Assembly (NCBI GenBank): GCA_964523735.1
Contig: CAZFYZ010000028.1
Span: 1-37,971 of the forward strand
Length of the DNA stretch: 37,971 nucleotides
Direction: 5' to 3'
DNA from: CAZFYZ01 sp964523735
GTDB lineage: Bacteria; Armatimonadota; UBA5829
The position numbers were made by a program, and so were the translations under genes. The notes under the pieces were generated by a model. It made no database searches. It was not told the origin of the DNA and was given only the letters and a program-made list of their open reading frames with translations. Below are positions 23,718-32,601 of the stretch, piece by piece (position 1 is the stretch's first letter; every line of letters starts with the position of its first letter).

Positions 23718-23748
23718 CTTGAACTGTAAGCAACCCCCAGGAGGCGTG

Positions 23749-24831
23749 ATGTCTTTCGATCTCATCGATGCGCTGCGTGAGCGCGAGCGCAAGGTTACCG
23801 ACTACTTCCTTCAGCAGCGTTTTAGGGACTGGTTCAAGCCAAAGGACCTTCAGGATGCGGTGTTCGCATATCTCGAGAGACCTGGCAAGCGGCTTCGCCC
23901 TGCCGTGATGACGTGGGCGTGCGGGGCCGTTGGCGGCGATGAGGATTCGGTCATTCCCGCGGCCGCCGCCGTTGAGATGTTCCACACGTGGACTCTCGTT
24001 CACGACGATCTGATCGATAACGACGACCTCAGGCGTGGGGGACCGACCGTCCACAAACTCGGCGAGGACTTCGCGCGCGAGAAGTTGGGCTACAGCGAAG
24101 AGAAGAGTCGGGAGTACGGTCGCGACCTCGCAGTGCTCACCGGAGACTCCCAGCACGGTTTTACGATCAGCCTGTTGTGCGAGTGCGCACGCTCCCCAAA
24201 GATAGACGCCGCGGTGGTCCTGGATCTCATCTACTACCTGGAGTCCTACATTGTTAACACGCTCATAGAGGGTGAGACGCTCGACGTGCAGTACGCTCGC
24301 ACGCCGATCGAACAGCTCACTCGAGACGATATAGTGCGGATGCTCTGGATGAAGACCGGTGTGCTCTACGAGTTCGCGGCACGTGCCGGTGCGATGCTTG
24401 GGCTTAACACGACCGATGCCGATCATCCCTTTGTTGCCGGCTTGTCGAAGTTCGCCAGCCGTTGTGGCACGGCCTTCCAGCTTCAGGACGACATTCTTGG
24501 GTTACTCGGCAGCGAGGAGAAGATGGGCAAGCCCATCGGCTCAGACGTGCGCGAGGGCAAGAAGACCACCATAGTCTACTTCGCGCTAAAGTCCGCAACT
24601 GATGAGCAGAAGCGGTTCCTGATGTCTGTGCTCGGAAGGCCGGACGCGTCCGCCGATGACGTCAAGGCGGTGACGGAACTGATGGTGTCGCTCGGGGCAG
24701 TACAGAAGACCGCTGAGCTTGCGCTCGATCATGTGAATTCCGCGCTTCCGGAGCTTGATCCGCTGCCTGAGTCGGAGTACAAAGAGCGGTTGGCAGCTTG
24801 GGCGCGGTATATGATCGATCGAAAGTTCTAG
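23749..24831 (+). CDS. Polyprenyl (geranylgeranyl/farnesyl-type) diphosphate synthase
   Basis: Chain-elongating trans-prenyltransferase joining isopentenyl diphosphate to an allylic diphosphate, supplying quinone, carotenoid or undecaprenyl precursors. The 360-residue protein has GKRLRPAVM near 46-54. The first Asp-rich motif is HDDLIDNDDLRRGGPT (Asp86, Asp87 and Asp90). GETLDVQYA follows at about 175, and the second Asp-rich motif is FQLQDDILG (Asp247, Asp248). Residues ahead of the first motif (AAAAVEMFHTWTLV) include the chain-length-determining position, but product length cannot be read with certainty. ATG 23749 follows AGGAGG by five bases. It is the first gene of a probable two-gene unit with the PfkB kinase. 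Confidence 0.92.
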   Translation: MSFDLIDALRERERKVTDYFLQQRFRDWFKPKDLQDAVFAYLERPGKRLRPAVMTWACGAVGGDEDSVIPAAAAVEMFHTWTLVHDDLIDNDDLRRGGPTVHKLGEDFAREKLGYSEEKSREYGRDLAVLTGDSQHGFTISLLCECARSPKIDAAVVLDLIYYLESYIVNTLIEGETLDVQYARTPIEQLTRDDIVRMLWMKTGVLYEFAARAGAMLGLNTTDADHPFVAGLSKFASRCGTAFQLQDDILGLLGSEEKMGKPIGSDVREGKKTTIVYFALKSATDEQKRFLMSVLGRPDASADDVKAVTELMVSLGAVQKTAELALDHVNSALPELDPLPESEYKERLAAWARYMIDRKF

Positions 24832-24896
24832 AACCGGGATTTCGGGACAGGGTGTTCTGAAGCAACCTGCCATGCGACGTTGGAGGGGTAGAGGCG

Positions 24897-25814
24897 CTGA
24901 AAGAAGCTTACATCGTAGGTATGGGCATCGCCTGTGTGGACTATATCTGCGTTGCGGATCTGGTTGAGCCCGGTGGCCGGTCGCCTATCCTGGACTATGT
25001 GGTTCAGGGCGGGGGGCTCACGGGCACCGCAATGGTAGCGTGTGCGAGGCTGGGCGCTAGTGCGAAGATGCTCGGTCGGATAGGTGACGATAAGGTCGGT
25101 GAGCAGATTGCACAAGGCCTCGAATCCGAGGGTGTGGACATAAGCGATCTGCTGCGGGTCCGAGGCGGCAAGAGTTTCTTCTCGATGATCCTTGTTGATC
25201 CGCATACAGCAGAGAGAACAATCTACTTTCGACCCGACATCGACATCGAGTGCTCAACTGACTTGATTCGCCTGGGGGCACTGGACGGCGCGGGTGCGCT
25301 GGTGCTGGACCCCCATTGGCCGGAGGGCGCGAAGGTGGTTGCCGACAGGGCGCGCGAGCTGGGGATTCCGATAGTGCTCGACGTTAACCCCAGGGACGAC
25401 ATACTCGATGTCCTTGCGATGGCCGACTACCCGATCATCTCGCGCGACGCCGCATTCGCACTTGCCGGAGAGCGCGACTACTCATCCGCTCTGGCTGCCA
25501 TGAGAACGTCCGGCTGTAAGGCTGCGATCATCACCGCTGGGGCTGAAGGTGTCTACTTCGCGGATGCATCCGGCGAGGATCATGTTGCCGGCTTCTCTGT
25601 AGATGCGGTCGATACGACGGGGGCAGGAGACGTCTTCCACGGGGCCTTCGCCTTCGCATTGACGCAGGGGTGGGGTGTTAGAGACGCGGTTACGTTCGCA
25701 TCGGCTGTGTCCGGTATAAAGTGCACGAAGCTCGGCGGTCGGGCCGGAATCCCCACGTATGACCAGACGATGGCCTTTCTTAGCGGACATGGGGTCAACA
25801 ACCTCAGCGGTTGA
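24897..25814 (+). CDS. PfkB-family carbohydrate or nucleoside kinase
   Basis: ATP-dependent kinase of the ribokinase fold; the substrate is probably a sugar or nucleoside. The ADP/ATP and catalytic motif DTTGAGDVFHGAFAFAL (the Asp of GAGD is the base) and GGGLTGTAMVACARLG, GRIGDDKVG and IITAGAEGVYFA are typical. The first ATG (24921) gives MGIACVDYI, which lacks the first strand and has no ribosome site. In frame upstream, CTG 24897 follows GGAGGGG (24882-24888) by eight bases and yields M-KEAYIVGMGIACVDYI, a normal family start, so I use CTG. It lies 65 bp after the polyprenyl synthase, same strand. Confidence 0.85.
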   Translation: MKEAYIVGMGIACVDYICVADLVEPGGRSPILDYVVQGGGLTGTAMVACARLGASAKMLGRIGDDKVGEQIAQGLESEGVDISDLLRVRGGKSFFSMILVDPHTAERTIYFRPDIDIECSTDLIRLGALDGAGALVLDPHWPEGAKVVADRARELGIPIVLDVNPRDDILDVLAMADYPIISRDAAFALAGERDYSSALAAMRTSGCKAAIITAGAEGVYFADASGEDHVAGFSVDAVDTTGAGDVFHGAFAFALTQGWGVRDAVTFASAVSGIKCTKLGGRAGIPTYDQTMAFLSGHGVNNLSG

Positions 25815-25874
25815 CGCAACGGCATCGGGTGGATAGAATTGGGTGATAGAACGCTCGACCCGAGGTGTATCAGT

Positions 25875-26681
25875 TTGTATTGCCCGACCCTACGTTTCGC
25901 AGCTCTCGCAGTCACCTTCACTTTGCTCTTCTGCTCCGGTGCCGCAGCGGTTGATGAGCCCTCCACGCAATTCGCCAACGTTGCACCGCTGCCCGGTGGC
26001 GGAGTTGCCCTGGATAGTGACGGAAAGCCCGATGGGATGGGCGCATTGCAGATCAACGTGCCCGTCGCATACACGCCTGGCAAAGAGTATTTCAGCCTCG
26101 GTTTCTACGGCGGGAACCACATAGATGAGTACTCCTCAGATCTTTCAAATGGCAATGGGGTTCTCGGCCTGGGATTCGGAAGATGGCCGAGATTGTATAT
26201 CTCGGCGATGCAGGTGTCGAGTCTGCTGTTCAGGGACAGCAAGGCTATGAGCACTCAGCTTCAGGTGGCGCCGGAGACGCCCAAGTCCCCGGCCATCGCA
26301 TTCGGCATCCAGGACGTGCTGAACAAAGAGAGCGATACGGACGAAGGCATCGGGTTCTACGGTGTGATGACCAAGTCGATGCCCGTGGCTCGACGGGATC
26401 TGTTCGTAACGCTTGGATACGGCACTGGGCGGTTCATGAACAGGCCGTTCGGAGGCGTCTCGATACCCCTTGCAGGCAAGTTCAACTTTGCCGTCGAGTA
26501 CGACGGATTCCAGGTGAACGAGGCAATGGCGTGGAGGCCAGGCGGGCGGTACGGCAGTGTCACAGTGCTCGCCGCCTACAACAACAAGTGCGGATGGCTA
26601 ATAGGAGCCAACACTCAGGGCAACTCGCCTACCTGGGCTCAGCTAGCTGTGGGAGCCGCGCTTCTTGCCATCAAGGAGTAA
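25875..26681 (+). CDS. YjbH-like outer-membrane protein
   Basis: Probable outer-membrane protein related to YjbH, associated with exopolysaccharide secretion. The protein has a signal peptide (LRFAALAVTFTLLFCSGAAA), then beta-rich sequence: ALQINVPVAYTPGKEYFSLG, IAFGIQDVLNKESDTDEGIG and FVTLGYGTGRFMNRPFGGVS. It resembles the protein at 4645-5283 in its repeated strand-and-turn pattern; similarity is moderate. TTG 25875 is chosen because GAGGTG lies seven bases upstream and the signal peptide then has normal length; TTG 25839 is the alternative. It converges on the SLBB exporter, 15 bp from its end, so the two were probably kept together. Confidence 0.65.
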   Translation: MYCPTLRFAALAVTFTLLFCSGAAAVDEPSTQFANVAPLPGGGVALDSDGKPDGMGALQINVPVAYTPGKEYFSLGFYGGNHIDEYSSDLSNGNGVLGLGFGRWPRLYISAMQVSSLLFRDSKAMSTQLQVAPETPKSPAIAFGIQDVLNKESDTDEGIGFYGVMTKSMPVARRDLFVTLGYGTGRFMNRPFGGVSIPLAGKFNFAVEYDGFQVNEAMAWRPGGRYGSVTVLAAYNNKCGWLIGANTQGNSPTWAQLAVGAALLAIKE

Positions 26682-26695
26682 GAACGGCCGCCGGA

Positions 26696-29600
26696 CTAGA
26701 ACCTGGTTAGGACGAAGACGCTCGACAGAACATCCGAGATCACCTTCGTCACCGAGCCCATCCGCTCCCACTTCTTAGCCACGTCGATCAGGCCAGTCGT
26801 TGGGACAACGATCGTGTCACCCGGTTCGACGGTCTTGACTTTGTCTTTGGGCAGCGCGTCGCCATTGGAGCGCACAACCACGACATTCGACTTCGCTGCG
26901 TCCTGCGCGTAGCCGCCTGAACGGTCGATGTAGTAGTCGACGCTTCTGCCAGATTGTCCGCCCGCAGCAAACGAGTGCGGGTGCAGGACTGCGCCGTATA
27001 CTTGCACGACGTTCGTTGTCCTTGGGATGAATATGTGGTCCCCCTGGCGCAGGGGGATGTTGTCCGCCGAACCCGTATCCTCCAGGGCCCTGCCAAGATC
27101 CACTGAGATTCTTGCGCTGTTGGCCAGTAGGGCAAGTTCCTGGCGGCCCTGGAACCCAAACTGACTGATCAGATCAGATTCCCCGAGCTTCGGCCCTATC
27201 GCGCTTGTCTTGCCTGCCTCAATGGACTGGGCTGTCGGTGTGCCCGTTGTCCGGCCAACAATCGACTCGACCGGAGCTGTGATACCGCCCTTCTCCATCG
27301 CGCTCATCTCAATCGTGCCGGTTGTGCCCGTCTCGGAGGTCGCTAGCTCATTGAGGTTTTTGCTGAGTTTGTCCTCCTCAACGACCTCGGATGGCTTTGC
27401 AAGCTTCTCGGCTGACTCCTGAACGGCTTGAATGAACTGACCCGGCAGGGTAACTCCAAGTTTGGCCATCTGCATCAGGAACTGCTTGTCAGCAAATGCG
27501 CGGCATTTCTCCAGTATGAGGTCAGAGTCCCGGCCCTGCTGCTCGTTCTCAAAGCTCTCTTTCTGCCGCAGGAACAATGCCCCTCGTTGGTCGGCCAGGG
27601 TAGTAAGGCCGCCCGCTCGCTTAATCACATCACCGAGCTTCTCATTGCGGCCGTGCAGGGTATAAGGGCCCGGGTATTTTACCTCGCCTGTTATGAAGAC
27701 CACTTCGGGCGAACGCAGGGAAGGGTTGAGGGCGAACACGGTTACCACATCTCGGTCCTGCAGGACCAGGTCCCCCTGCGCTTCGTTCTGCAGTGTCGTG
27801 AGACCGACCTTCTGGATGTCGCTGTTGCCACCCTCCATGCAGCGGCTCACTTCGGCAGTGCCCGATGCCTCAGGAAGAAGCCCTCCGGCCGCGAATACGA
27901 GATCGCTTACCTTCATGTTGTCCGGTCTGGCGTAGACTCCCGGCCGCTGCACTGCCCCCTCGATACGCACGGTCCGGCTGGACCATTCGACATCGGCATA
28001 GTTCGAGATCGACAGTTCGTCCCTGTCCTCGACCAGCACATTGGCTGTCGCGTCACCAGACATCGCCGCCTGCAGGTCAACTCTGATCAGCTCGGAGCTT
28101 CCATCGGCCTTGTGCCTGATTATGTCTGCTCGCTTGAGATACGCCTCCGGCAGTGTCCCTCCGGCCGCCGCCACCGCGTCGCTGATGCGCATGCCATCTA
28201 CGCGCCTGTAGGTGCCGGGGTTTGTGATAGCTCCTCGGATCGTCACCAGCCTTGGTCTGAAAAGGACCTGGTCGGGTTCGTAGAGGAACACCTGGTCCAG
28301 TTTGTGGAGCTGGATGTTCTGAGTCTCATCGCCCTTCAATGCGCGGTCGAGGCTGACAGAGATGATCTTCCTGCCAGTTGTGGGGTCCATGCGAAGGACG
28401 TCTGCCCTGCCGCCGTAGACTTCCACAGCCGGGTCGATGCCCTGCGCGACCTTCACAAGATCGGCCACACGCATACCCTCGATAAGCCCGTACACTCCCG
28501 GCTGGCGGACAGGGCCGGCCACGCTCACCTGGTTGGTCTTGTCGGGGCGGACCGAGCGGACCGTGATCTGGTCCCCCGGCATGATCTGAAATGTCGGCTT
28601 GCCGTCGGCTGATCTGAACGGCTCGTCCACAAGCACCCGGTAGGAGCTATCGACGATCCGTTCGACCTGGACTGTCTGCAGGTAGCCCGTAGACTTTGCG
28701 CCGCCCGCCATCTTGATGGCAGCAGGAAGAGTGATCGGGAAGTCCGGCTCGTAGCGCGCGGGCCTGTTCACGTCTCCGTCGATGGCAACAGTCCCGCCGA
28801 CCGGCGGTACGAGCACAAGATCGCCGTCATTCAGGGGGGCGTCGTGCTTCCGGCTGCCGTTCATCAGGAAATCATAGAGGTCGATAACTCTGGCCGGTTC
28901 GTTCTCTCTGATCAACTTGATCCGTCTGAAGCTGCCGGACTTAGTGGGACCGCCGGCCTGATAGAGCGCGCTCATGACCGTGGCCATACCGGTGAGAGTG
29001 TAGCCGCCTGGCCGGACCACCTCGCCAGTGACCTGGACCAGCATAGTGGCCATGGATTCGACGGCCACCGTCACCTGAAGCTGCCGGAATTTCGATCTGA
29101 TCTTGTTCGCCAGAACCTGCTGAAGCTGCGCGGACGTCTTGCCGGCGGCCGTCACGCTTCCCGCTCCCGGCAAGTACACTCTACCGGAGTTGTCAATCTC
29201 CGGATGATACTCGGTCTCCTGACCAAGGCTGCTCGAGACAATTATCCTCAGCTTATCGCCTATGCGCAGTTTATAGCCCGCCGGTGCGGGTCGTTGCTCG
29301 ATCGAAGGAAGCGCGGGTGCGTTGGCAAAGAAGTCGGCGCCGAAAACGCTGTATCCGCCGCCCCATCGCCGCATAGCGATCTCAAGCGAAACCTCAAGCT
29401 CGAACAGGCGATCCCGCAGATCGTTTCTCTGGATCATGCCCAGCGCCGACGTGCCTGTGGAAGGTAGCTCGGCCAGTTCCTTGGTCAATAGGGAAATGTC
29501 CTGCTGGAGCCTCTCGATGTCCCACCTGGGGGGCGTCTCCGGTTGTCTTCGCAAGCTGTCGATCTGTCTCTCAGCGTCCATCAGCCCTTGCCCGATCTCG

Positions 29601-29854
29601 ACGAGCTGAGACTGAAATGCCTCCTCGGCCTTGCGTATCCGTTCGGCCTGAGTGGGCGGGGGGACTGCTCCTGTCTGCTGTCCTACAGTCCCCGCGCTTT
29701 GCTTATTGGTCGTGGCTCCGTCAGTCGTGGCGGGCACTGATCGGCCATCTTCCGGGCGCGTAGGGACTGGCTGAGTGAGCTGCGACTGCGCGAACACCAG
29801 TCCTGGAATGAGTAGCAGCGCGAGGGCCAAAACTCGTAATGCGGCTTGTTTCAT
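26696..29854 (-). CDS. Polysaccharide export protein with seven SLBB repeats (Wza-like)
   Basis: Large periplasmic/outer-membrane exporter component for exopolysaccharide. The 1052-residue protein has a signal peptide (VLALALLLIPGLVFAQSQ), a coiled-coil stretch at about 75-140 (KAEEAFQSQLVEIGQGLM) and a poly-export domain at about 190-270 (YKLRIGDKLRIIVSSSLGQE). Seven SLBB-like units follow, each with a GxVxxPGxY opening and an AGG turn: GEVVRPGGYTL, GDVNRPARYEP, GPVRQPGVYGL, GAITNPGTYRR, GAVQRPGVYAR, GEVKYPGPYTL and GAVLHPHSFAA. E. coli Wza is far shorter, with two such units. The C-terminus (DVAKKWERMGSVTKVISDVL) may be an amphipathic helix. It starts 17 bp after the Wzz-like gene. Confidence 0.9.
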   Translation of the reverse strand: MKQAALRVLALALLLIPGLVFAQSQLTQPVPTRPEDGRSVPATTDGATTNKQSAGTVGQQTGAVPPPTQAERIRKAEEAFQSQLVEIGQGLMDAERQIDSLRRQPETPPRWDIERLQQDISLLTKELAELPSTGTSALGMIQRNDLRDRLFELEVSLEIAMRRWGGGYSVFGADFFANAPALPSIEQRPAPAGYKLRIGDKLRIIVSSSLGQETEYHPEIDNSGRVYLPGAGSVTAAGKTSAQLQQVLANKIRSKFRQLQVTVAVESMATMLVQVTGEVVRPGGYTLTGMATVMSALYQAGGPTKSGSFRRIKLIRENEPARVIDLYDFLMNGSRKHDAPLNDGDLVLVPPVGGTVAIDGDVNRPARYEPDFPITLPAAIKMAGGAKSTGYLQTVQVERIVDSSYRVLVDEPFRSADGKPTFQIMPGDQITVRSVRPDKTNQVSVAGPVRQPGVYGLIEGMRVADLVKVAQGIDPAVEVYGGRADVLRMDPTTGRKIISVSLDRALKGDETQNIQLHKLDQVFLYEPDQVLFRPRLVTIRGAITNPGTYRRVDGMRISDAVAAAGGTLPEAYLKRADIIRHKADGSSELIRVDLQAAMSGDATANVLVEDRDELSISNYADVEWSSRTVRIEGAVQRPGVYARPDNMKVSDLVFAAGGLLPEASGTAEVSRCMEGGNSDIQKVGLTTLQNEAQGDLVLQDRDVVTVFALNPSLRSPEVVFITGEVKYPGPYTLHGRNEKLGDVIKRAGGLTTLADQRGALFLRQKESFENEQQGRDSDLILEKCRAFADKQFLMQMAKLGVTLPGQFIQAVQESAEKLAKPSEVVEEDKLSKNLNELATSETGTTGTIEMSAMEKGGITAPVESIVGRTTGTPTAQSIEAGKTSAIGPKLGESDLISQFGFQGRQELALLANSARISVDLGRALEDTGSADNIPLRQGDHIFIPRTTNVVQVYGAVLHPHSFAAGGQSGRSVDYYIDRSGGYAQDAAKSNVVVVRSNGDALPKDKVKTVEPGDTIVVPTTGLIDVAKKWERMGSVTKVISDVLSSVFVLTRF

Positions 29855-29871
29855 GTTCTATCGACCACCAG

Positions 29872-30984
29872 TCAGTGCTTCTTGTACTTGTGCGCGGGCG
29901 GCGAGTGCAGGGCCATAAGCGCTGCCGCCAAGAATCCGAGCATCGCCCCGAGGGCTGCGTAGGCGGAGCCGCGAGGAGCTACCTTGCGCATAACGGGAAC
30001 CGGGCGATCGACGATCTGGTAATCGCCATCCTCGCCCTGTTGAGTTATTCTCTCAAGTTGATACTGTTGTGTCAGGATCTCGTAGGTCTTCGATAGCACA
30101 GCGATCTCTCGCTGCAGGCGCGCGTATTTGATGCCGATCATCGGCAGGGCGTCGATCTTGCGCTGCAACTCGTCGCGTTTTTCGACCAGATAGCCGCGGC
30201 TCGATTCGACCTCCTTTGTGCGCACCTCTCCATTCACGAGCATGTCGAGTTCGCCGGAGTTGGTGAGACGGCTGCGCAGTTGCTCGCGCTCTACATCCAG
30301 TGCCAGCAGCTGCCCATCGAGCACGCTGACCTGGTCGATCATCGCCTTGGTCTGCGCTCCCACCTCCGCAATGCTGTACTGCTGCATGAACTTGCCCATC
30401 TCATCCTCGGCCTTCTCGAGTTGCCGACCGGTTTCTTCGAGCTTGGCCGATATGAAGTGGACTTTTCCGCCGGACCTGGTTACGACGCGGGTGTCCAGGA
30501 TGCGCAGCATCTCGCGTCCAATGTCGCGAGCCACGTAAGGGCTATGTGCGCGAGTCACTATAGTGATTCCGCCGGACTTGGTCTCTTTGACTGTGACATC
30601 TTTTCGGATGCGACGCAGAGCCTTCTCCATGTTCATCCGTTCGCCGCGGGTGAAAACGCGCCTGTGCAGCAGGTCCAGCTTCGTTACCACCGCGCGGAGC
30701 GTGGATTCACTCTGAAGCAGGGTGACATAATAGCCTGATGAGGTGCCGGAGCCGGCGCCAAGATTGATGGGCAGGCTCTGGAGTAGTGCCGATGCCCCTC
30801 CGTTGGGCCTTACGTATATCGTCGCGGTGGATTGGTAGACCGCTGGCTGCAAACGGCTGATTGCGAAGCCGATCCCTCCACCCAAGAGCATACAGATCAG
30901 GAGCAGTTTCCACCTGCTGAGGAGGGGGCGGAGGAGAGCGGAGAGATCGATTGTGTCGATTGCCTGGCTGTCCGTGCTATCCAC
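29872..30984 (-). CDS. Wzz/GumC-like chain-length or co-polymerase protein
   Basis: Inner-membrane polysaccharide co-polymerase regulating chain length or export in a Wzx/Wzy-type pathway. The 370-residue protein has TM1 near 25-45 (WKLLLICMLLGGGIGFAISR). The Wzz motif QPAVYQSTATIYVRPN follows, then long periplasmic helices with coiled-coil character (about 170-300; LEETGRQLEKAEDEMGKFMQ). A Pro-rich run VPVMRKVAPRG precedes TM2 near 343-362 (AYAALGAMLGFLAAALMALH). No kinase domain is fused. The start is GTG 30984. The SLBB exporter follows 17 bp later, and a promoter is at 31066-31095. Confidence 0.88.
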   Translation of the reverse strand: MDSTDSQAIDTIDLSALLRPLLSRWKLLLICMLLGGGIGFAISRLQPAVYQSTATIYVRPNGGASALLQSLPINLGAGSGTSSGYYVTLLQSESTLRAVVTKLDLLHRRVFTRGERMNMEKALRRIRKDVTVKETKSGGITIVTRAHSPYVARDIGREMLRILDTRVVTRSGGKVHFISAKLEETGRQLEKAEDEMGKFMQQYSIAEVGAQTKAMIDQVSVLDGQLLALDVEREQLRSRLTNSGELDMLVNGEVRTKEVESSRGYLVEKRDELQRKIDALPMIGIKYARLQREIAVLSKTYEILTQQYQLERITQQGEDGDYQIVDRPVPVMRKVAPRGSAYAALGAMLGFLAAALMALHSPPAHKYKKH

Positions 30985-31065
30985 TAACCGAGGACCTTCC
31001 GTGAGTAACTTGTCGGCGCCGTTGCGCGGCGGGGACCGTTCTGCTGACCCGCCTTAGGCAACAAG

Positions 31066-31095
31066 ATTGTACTTGGGCTTGTAATGCCCTGTCAA
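31066..31095 (-). promoter_or_regulatory. Sigma-70-type promoter of the wzz-SLBB unit
   Basis: Minus strand: TTGACA (31095-31090), 18-bp spacer, TACAAT (31071-31066). It lies directly after the mnmE stop and 82 bp before the GTG at 30984. Confidence 0.8.
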
Positions 31096-31100
31096 GGGGG

Positions 31101-32486
31101 CTACTTGCCTATGCAGAACTCGGAGAAGATGCGATCCAGGAGATCGTCGGAAGCAGTCTCGCCGGTCACAAGCCCGAGGGAGTTGCGGCAGGCCATCAGA
31201 TCGACGCTCAGGAGGTCCATGGGGCGCGCGTCAGCAAGCGTTGATAAAGCGTGGTTCAGGCTCTCAAGCGCGGATCGCAGGCACTGCTGGTGGCGGACGT
31301 TGGAGACGATTGCAGACTCAGTGTTGAGCCCGCCCGATGCAACCCCGTCCGCAATCGCGTCCTCAAGTTCGTCTATTCCTTGTCCGGATGAGGCAGAGGT
31401 CTGAACTGTCTTAGGGCTCCGCCCAAGCCGGTCGGCACACTCCTTCGTCTGCGGGCCTCGTGCCTCCTCAGGAAGCAGATCGATCTTGTTCAGTACCAGT
31501 ATGGTTGGCTTGTCCTTAAGCCGGTTCAGTAGATCGACATCCTCCTCCGCTAATCCCGATGAGGCATCAGTCACGTACAAAACGAGGTCCGCTGACTGAA
31601 GCGAGTGCTCTGTTCGCTCGACACCAAGTTGCTCGACCGGATCATCGGTGGCACGCAATCCAGCCGTATCCAGGGCGACAATCGGGATTCCGTGAATCTC
31701 CAGGCTCTCCTCGATCACGTCGCGTGTAGTGCCGGGGATGGGCGTTACTATTGCCCGTGCGTGGCGGAGCAGCGCATTCAGGAGACTGGACTTCCCGACG
31801 TTGACGCGCCCGATGATGACGACCCTGAGCCCTTCACGGAAGATGCGGCCTTGGGAGAACGAGGCCAAGAGAGAAGCGGTTCTCTCCCCGACGGCTGTGA
31901 TCTCCGACTTGATCCAGACCGGCTCAGGCTCTGGGACATCGTCCGGGAAGTCAATGGCGGCTTCAATGTGCGCGATCACGTTCAGCACTCGATCTCTCGC
32001 AGATCGAACCTGCTCGGAAAGAACGCCGTCAAGTTGGTCTAGAGCTACCCGCCTGGCCCCATCGGTCTGCGCGCGAATGAGGTCATTGACTGCCTCTGCC
32101 TGTGCCAGGTCCATCTTGCCATTGAGAAACGCCCGCTTGGTGAACTCACCGGGTTCGGCGAGGCGTGCCCCTGCCGACAGCGTGGCTGACAGTGCACTCT
32201 TGAGGATGGCGATCCCGCCGTGACAGGAGATCTCCGCCACGTCTTCTCCGGTGTAGCTGTGGGGAGCGTGGAACTGGGTGAGGACGATGTCATCGATGAC
32301 AGCGCCGGTGGTTGGTTCTATGAGCTGCCCGTGTCGCGCCGTGTGGGATGTGATGTCGGCTGTGCTGCCGGATGACGAACGAAAGAGCCGCGAGGCGATC
32401 TCACGCGCTCGCGGCCCACTGATTCTTATGACGCCGATCCCCGCGGTTCCGACAGGGGTGGCAATAGCGGCGATGGTATCAGACAT
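31101..32486 (-). CDS. mnmE: tRNA uridine-5-carboxymethylaminomethyl modification GTPase
   Basis: With MnmG, makes the cmnm5 modification at the wobble uridine of certain tRNAs. The 461-residue protein has the N-terminal formyl-tetrahydrofolate-binding domain (MSDTIAAIATPVGTAGIGVI), helical domain and GTPase domain: P-loop GRVNVGKSS (226-234), GTTRD (252-256), DTAG (273-276) and NKID (333-336). It ends in the catalytic Cys motif CIGK (458-461). ATG 32486 is preceded by GGGAGGGAGC; an upstream start would pass through the inverted repeat. It is the last gene of the conserved rpmH-to-mnmE cluster. mnmG is not in the window. Confidence 0.95.
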   Translation of the reverse strand: MSDTIAAIATPVGTAGIGVIRISGPRAREIASRLFRSSSGSTADITSHTARHGQLIEPTTGAVIDDIVLTQFHAPHSYTGEDVAEISCHGGIAILKSALSATLSAGARLAEPGEFTKRAFLNGKMDLAQAEAVNDLIRAQTDGARRVALDQLDGVLSEQVRSARDRVLNVIAHIEAAIDFPDDVPEPEPVWIKSEITAVGERTASLLASFSQGRIFREGLRVVIIGRVNVGKSSLLNALLRHARAIVTPIPGTTRDVIEESLEIHGIPIVALDTAGLRATDDPVEQLGVERTEHSLQSADLVLYVTDASSGLAEEDVDLLNRLKDKPTILVLNKIDLLPEEARGPQTKECADRLGRSPKTVQTSASSGQGIDELEDAIADGVASGGLNTESAIVSNVRHQQCLRSALESLNHALSTLADARPMDLLSVDLMACRNSLGLVTGETASDDLLDRIFSEFCIGK

Positions 32487-32497
32487 GCTCCCTCCCG

Positions 32498-32575
32498 CTT
32501 TAGGGGAGGGCTGGGGAGGGGTCTGGACAACCCCAACCACACGCGCTCCGACCTCCCCCTAGCCCCCTCCTGAAG
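32498..32575. repeat. Imperfect inverted repeat between jag and mnmE
   Basis: Two 26-nt arms at 32498-32523 and 32550-32575 pair with several mismatches. The arms are polypurine/polypyrimidine (AGGGGAGGGCTGGGGAGGGG against CCTCCCCCTAGCCCCCTCCT), a composition seen in dispersed repeats of other genomes. It could act as a processing or attenuation hairpin, or be a mobile relic. Confidence 0.65.
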
Positions 32576-32601
32576 AGAGGGGGGACGGGTCCGACCAAGA
32601 A

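Noticed and set aside
27428..28612. Long open frame opposite the SLBB gene (about 394 codons, plus strand)
   Set aside because: It mirrors the coding frame of a clear seven-repeat protein, has no ribosome site and shows no protein family. High GC favours such antisense frames.
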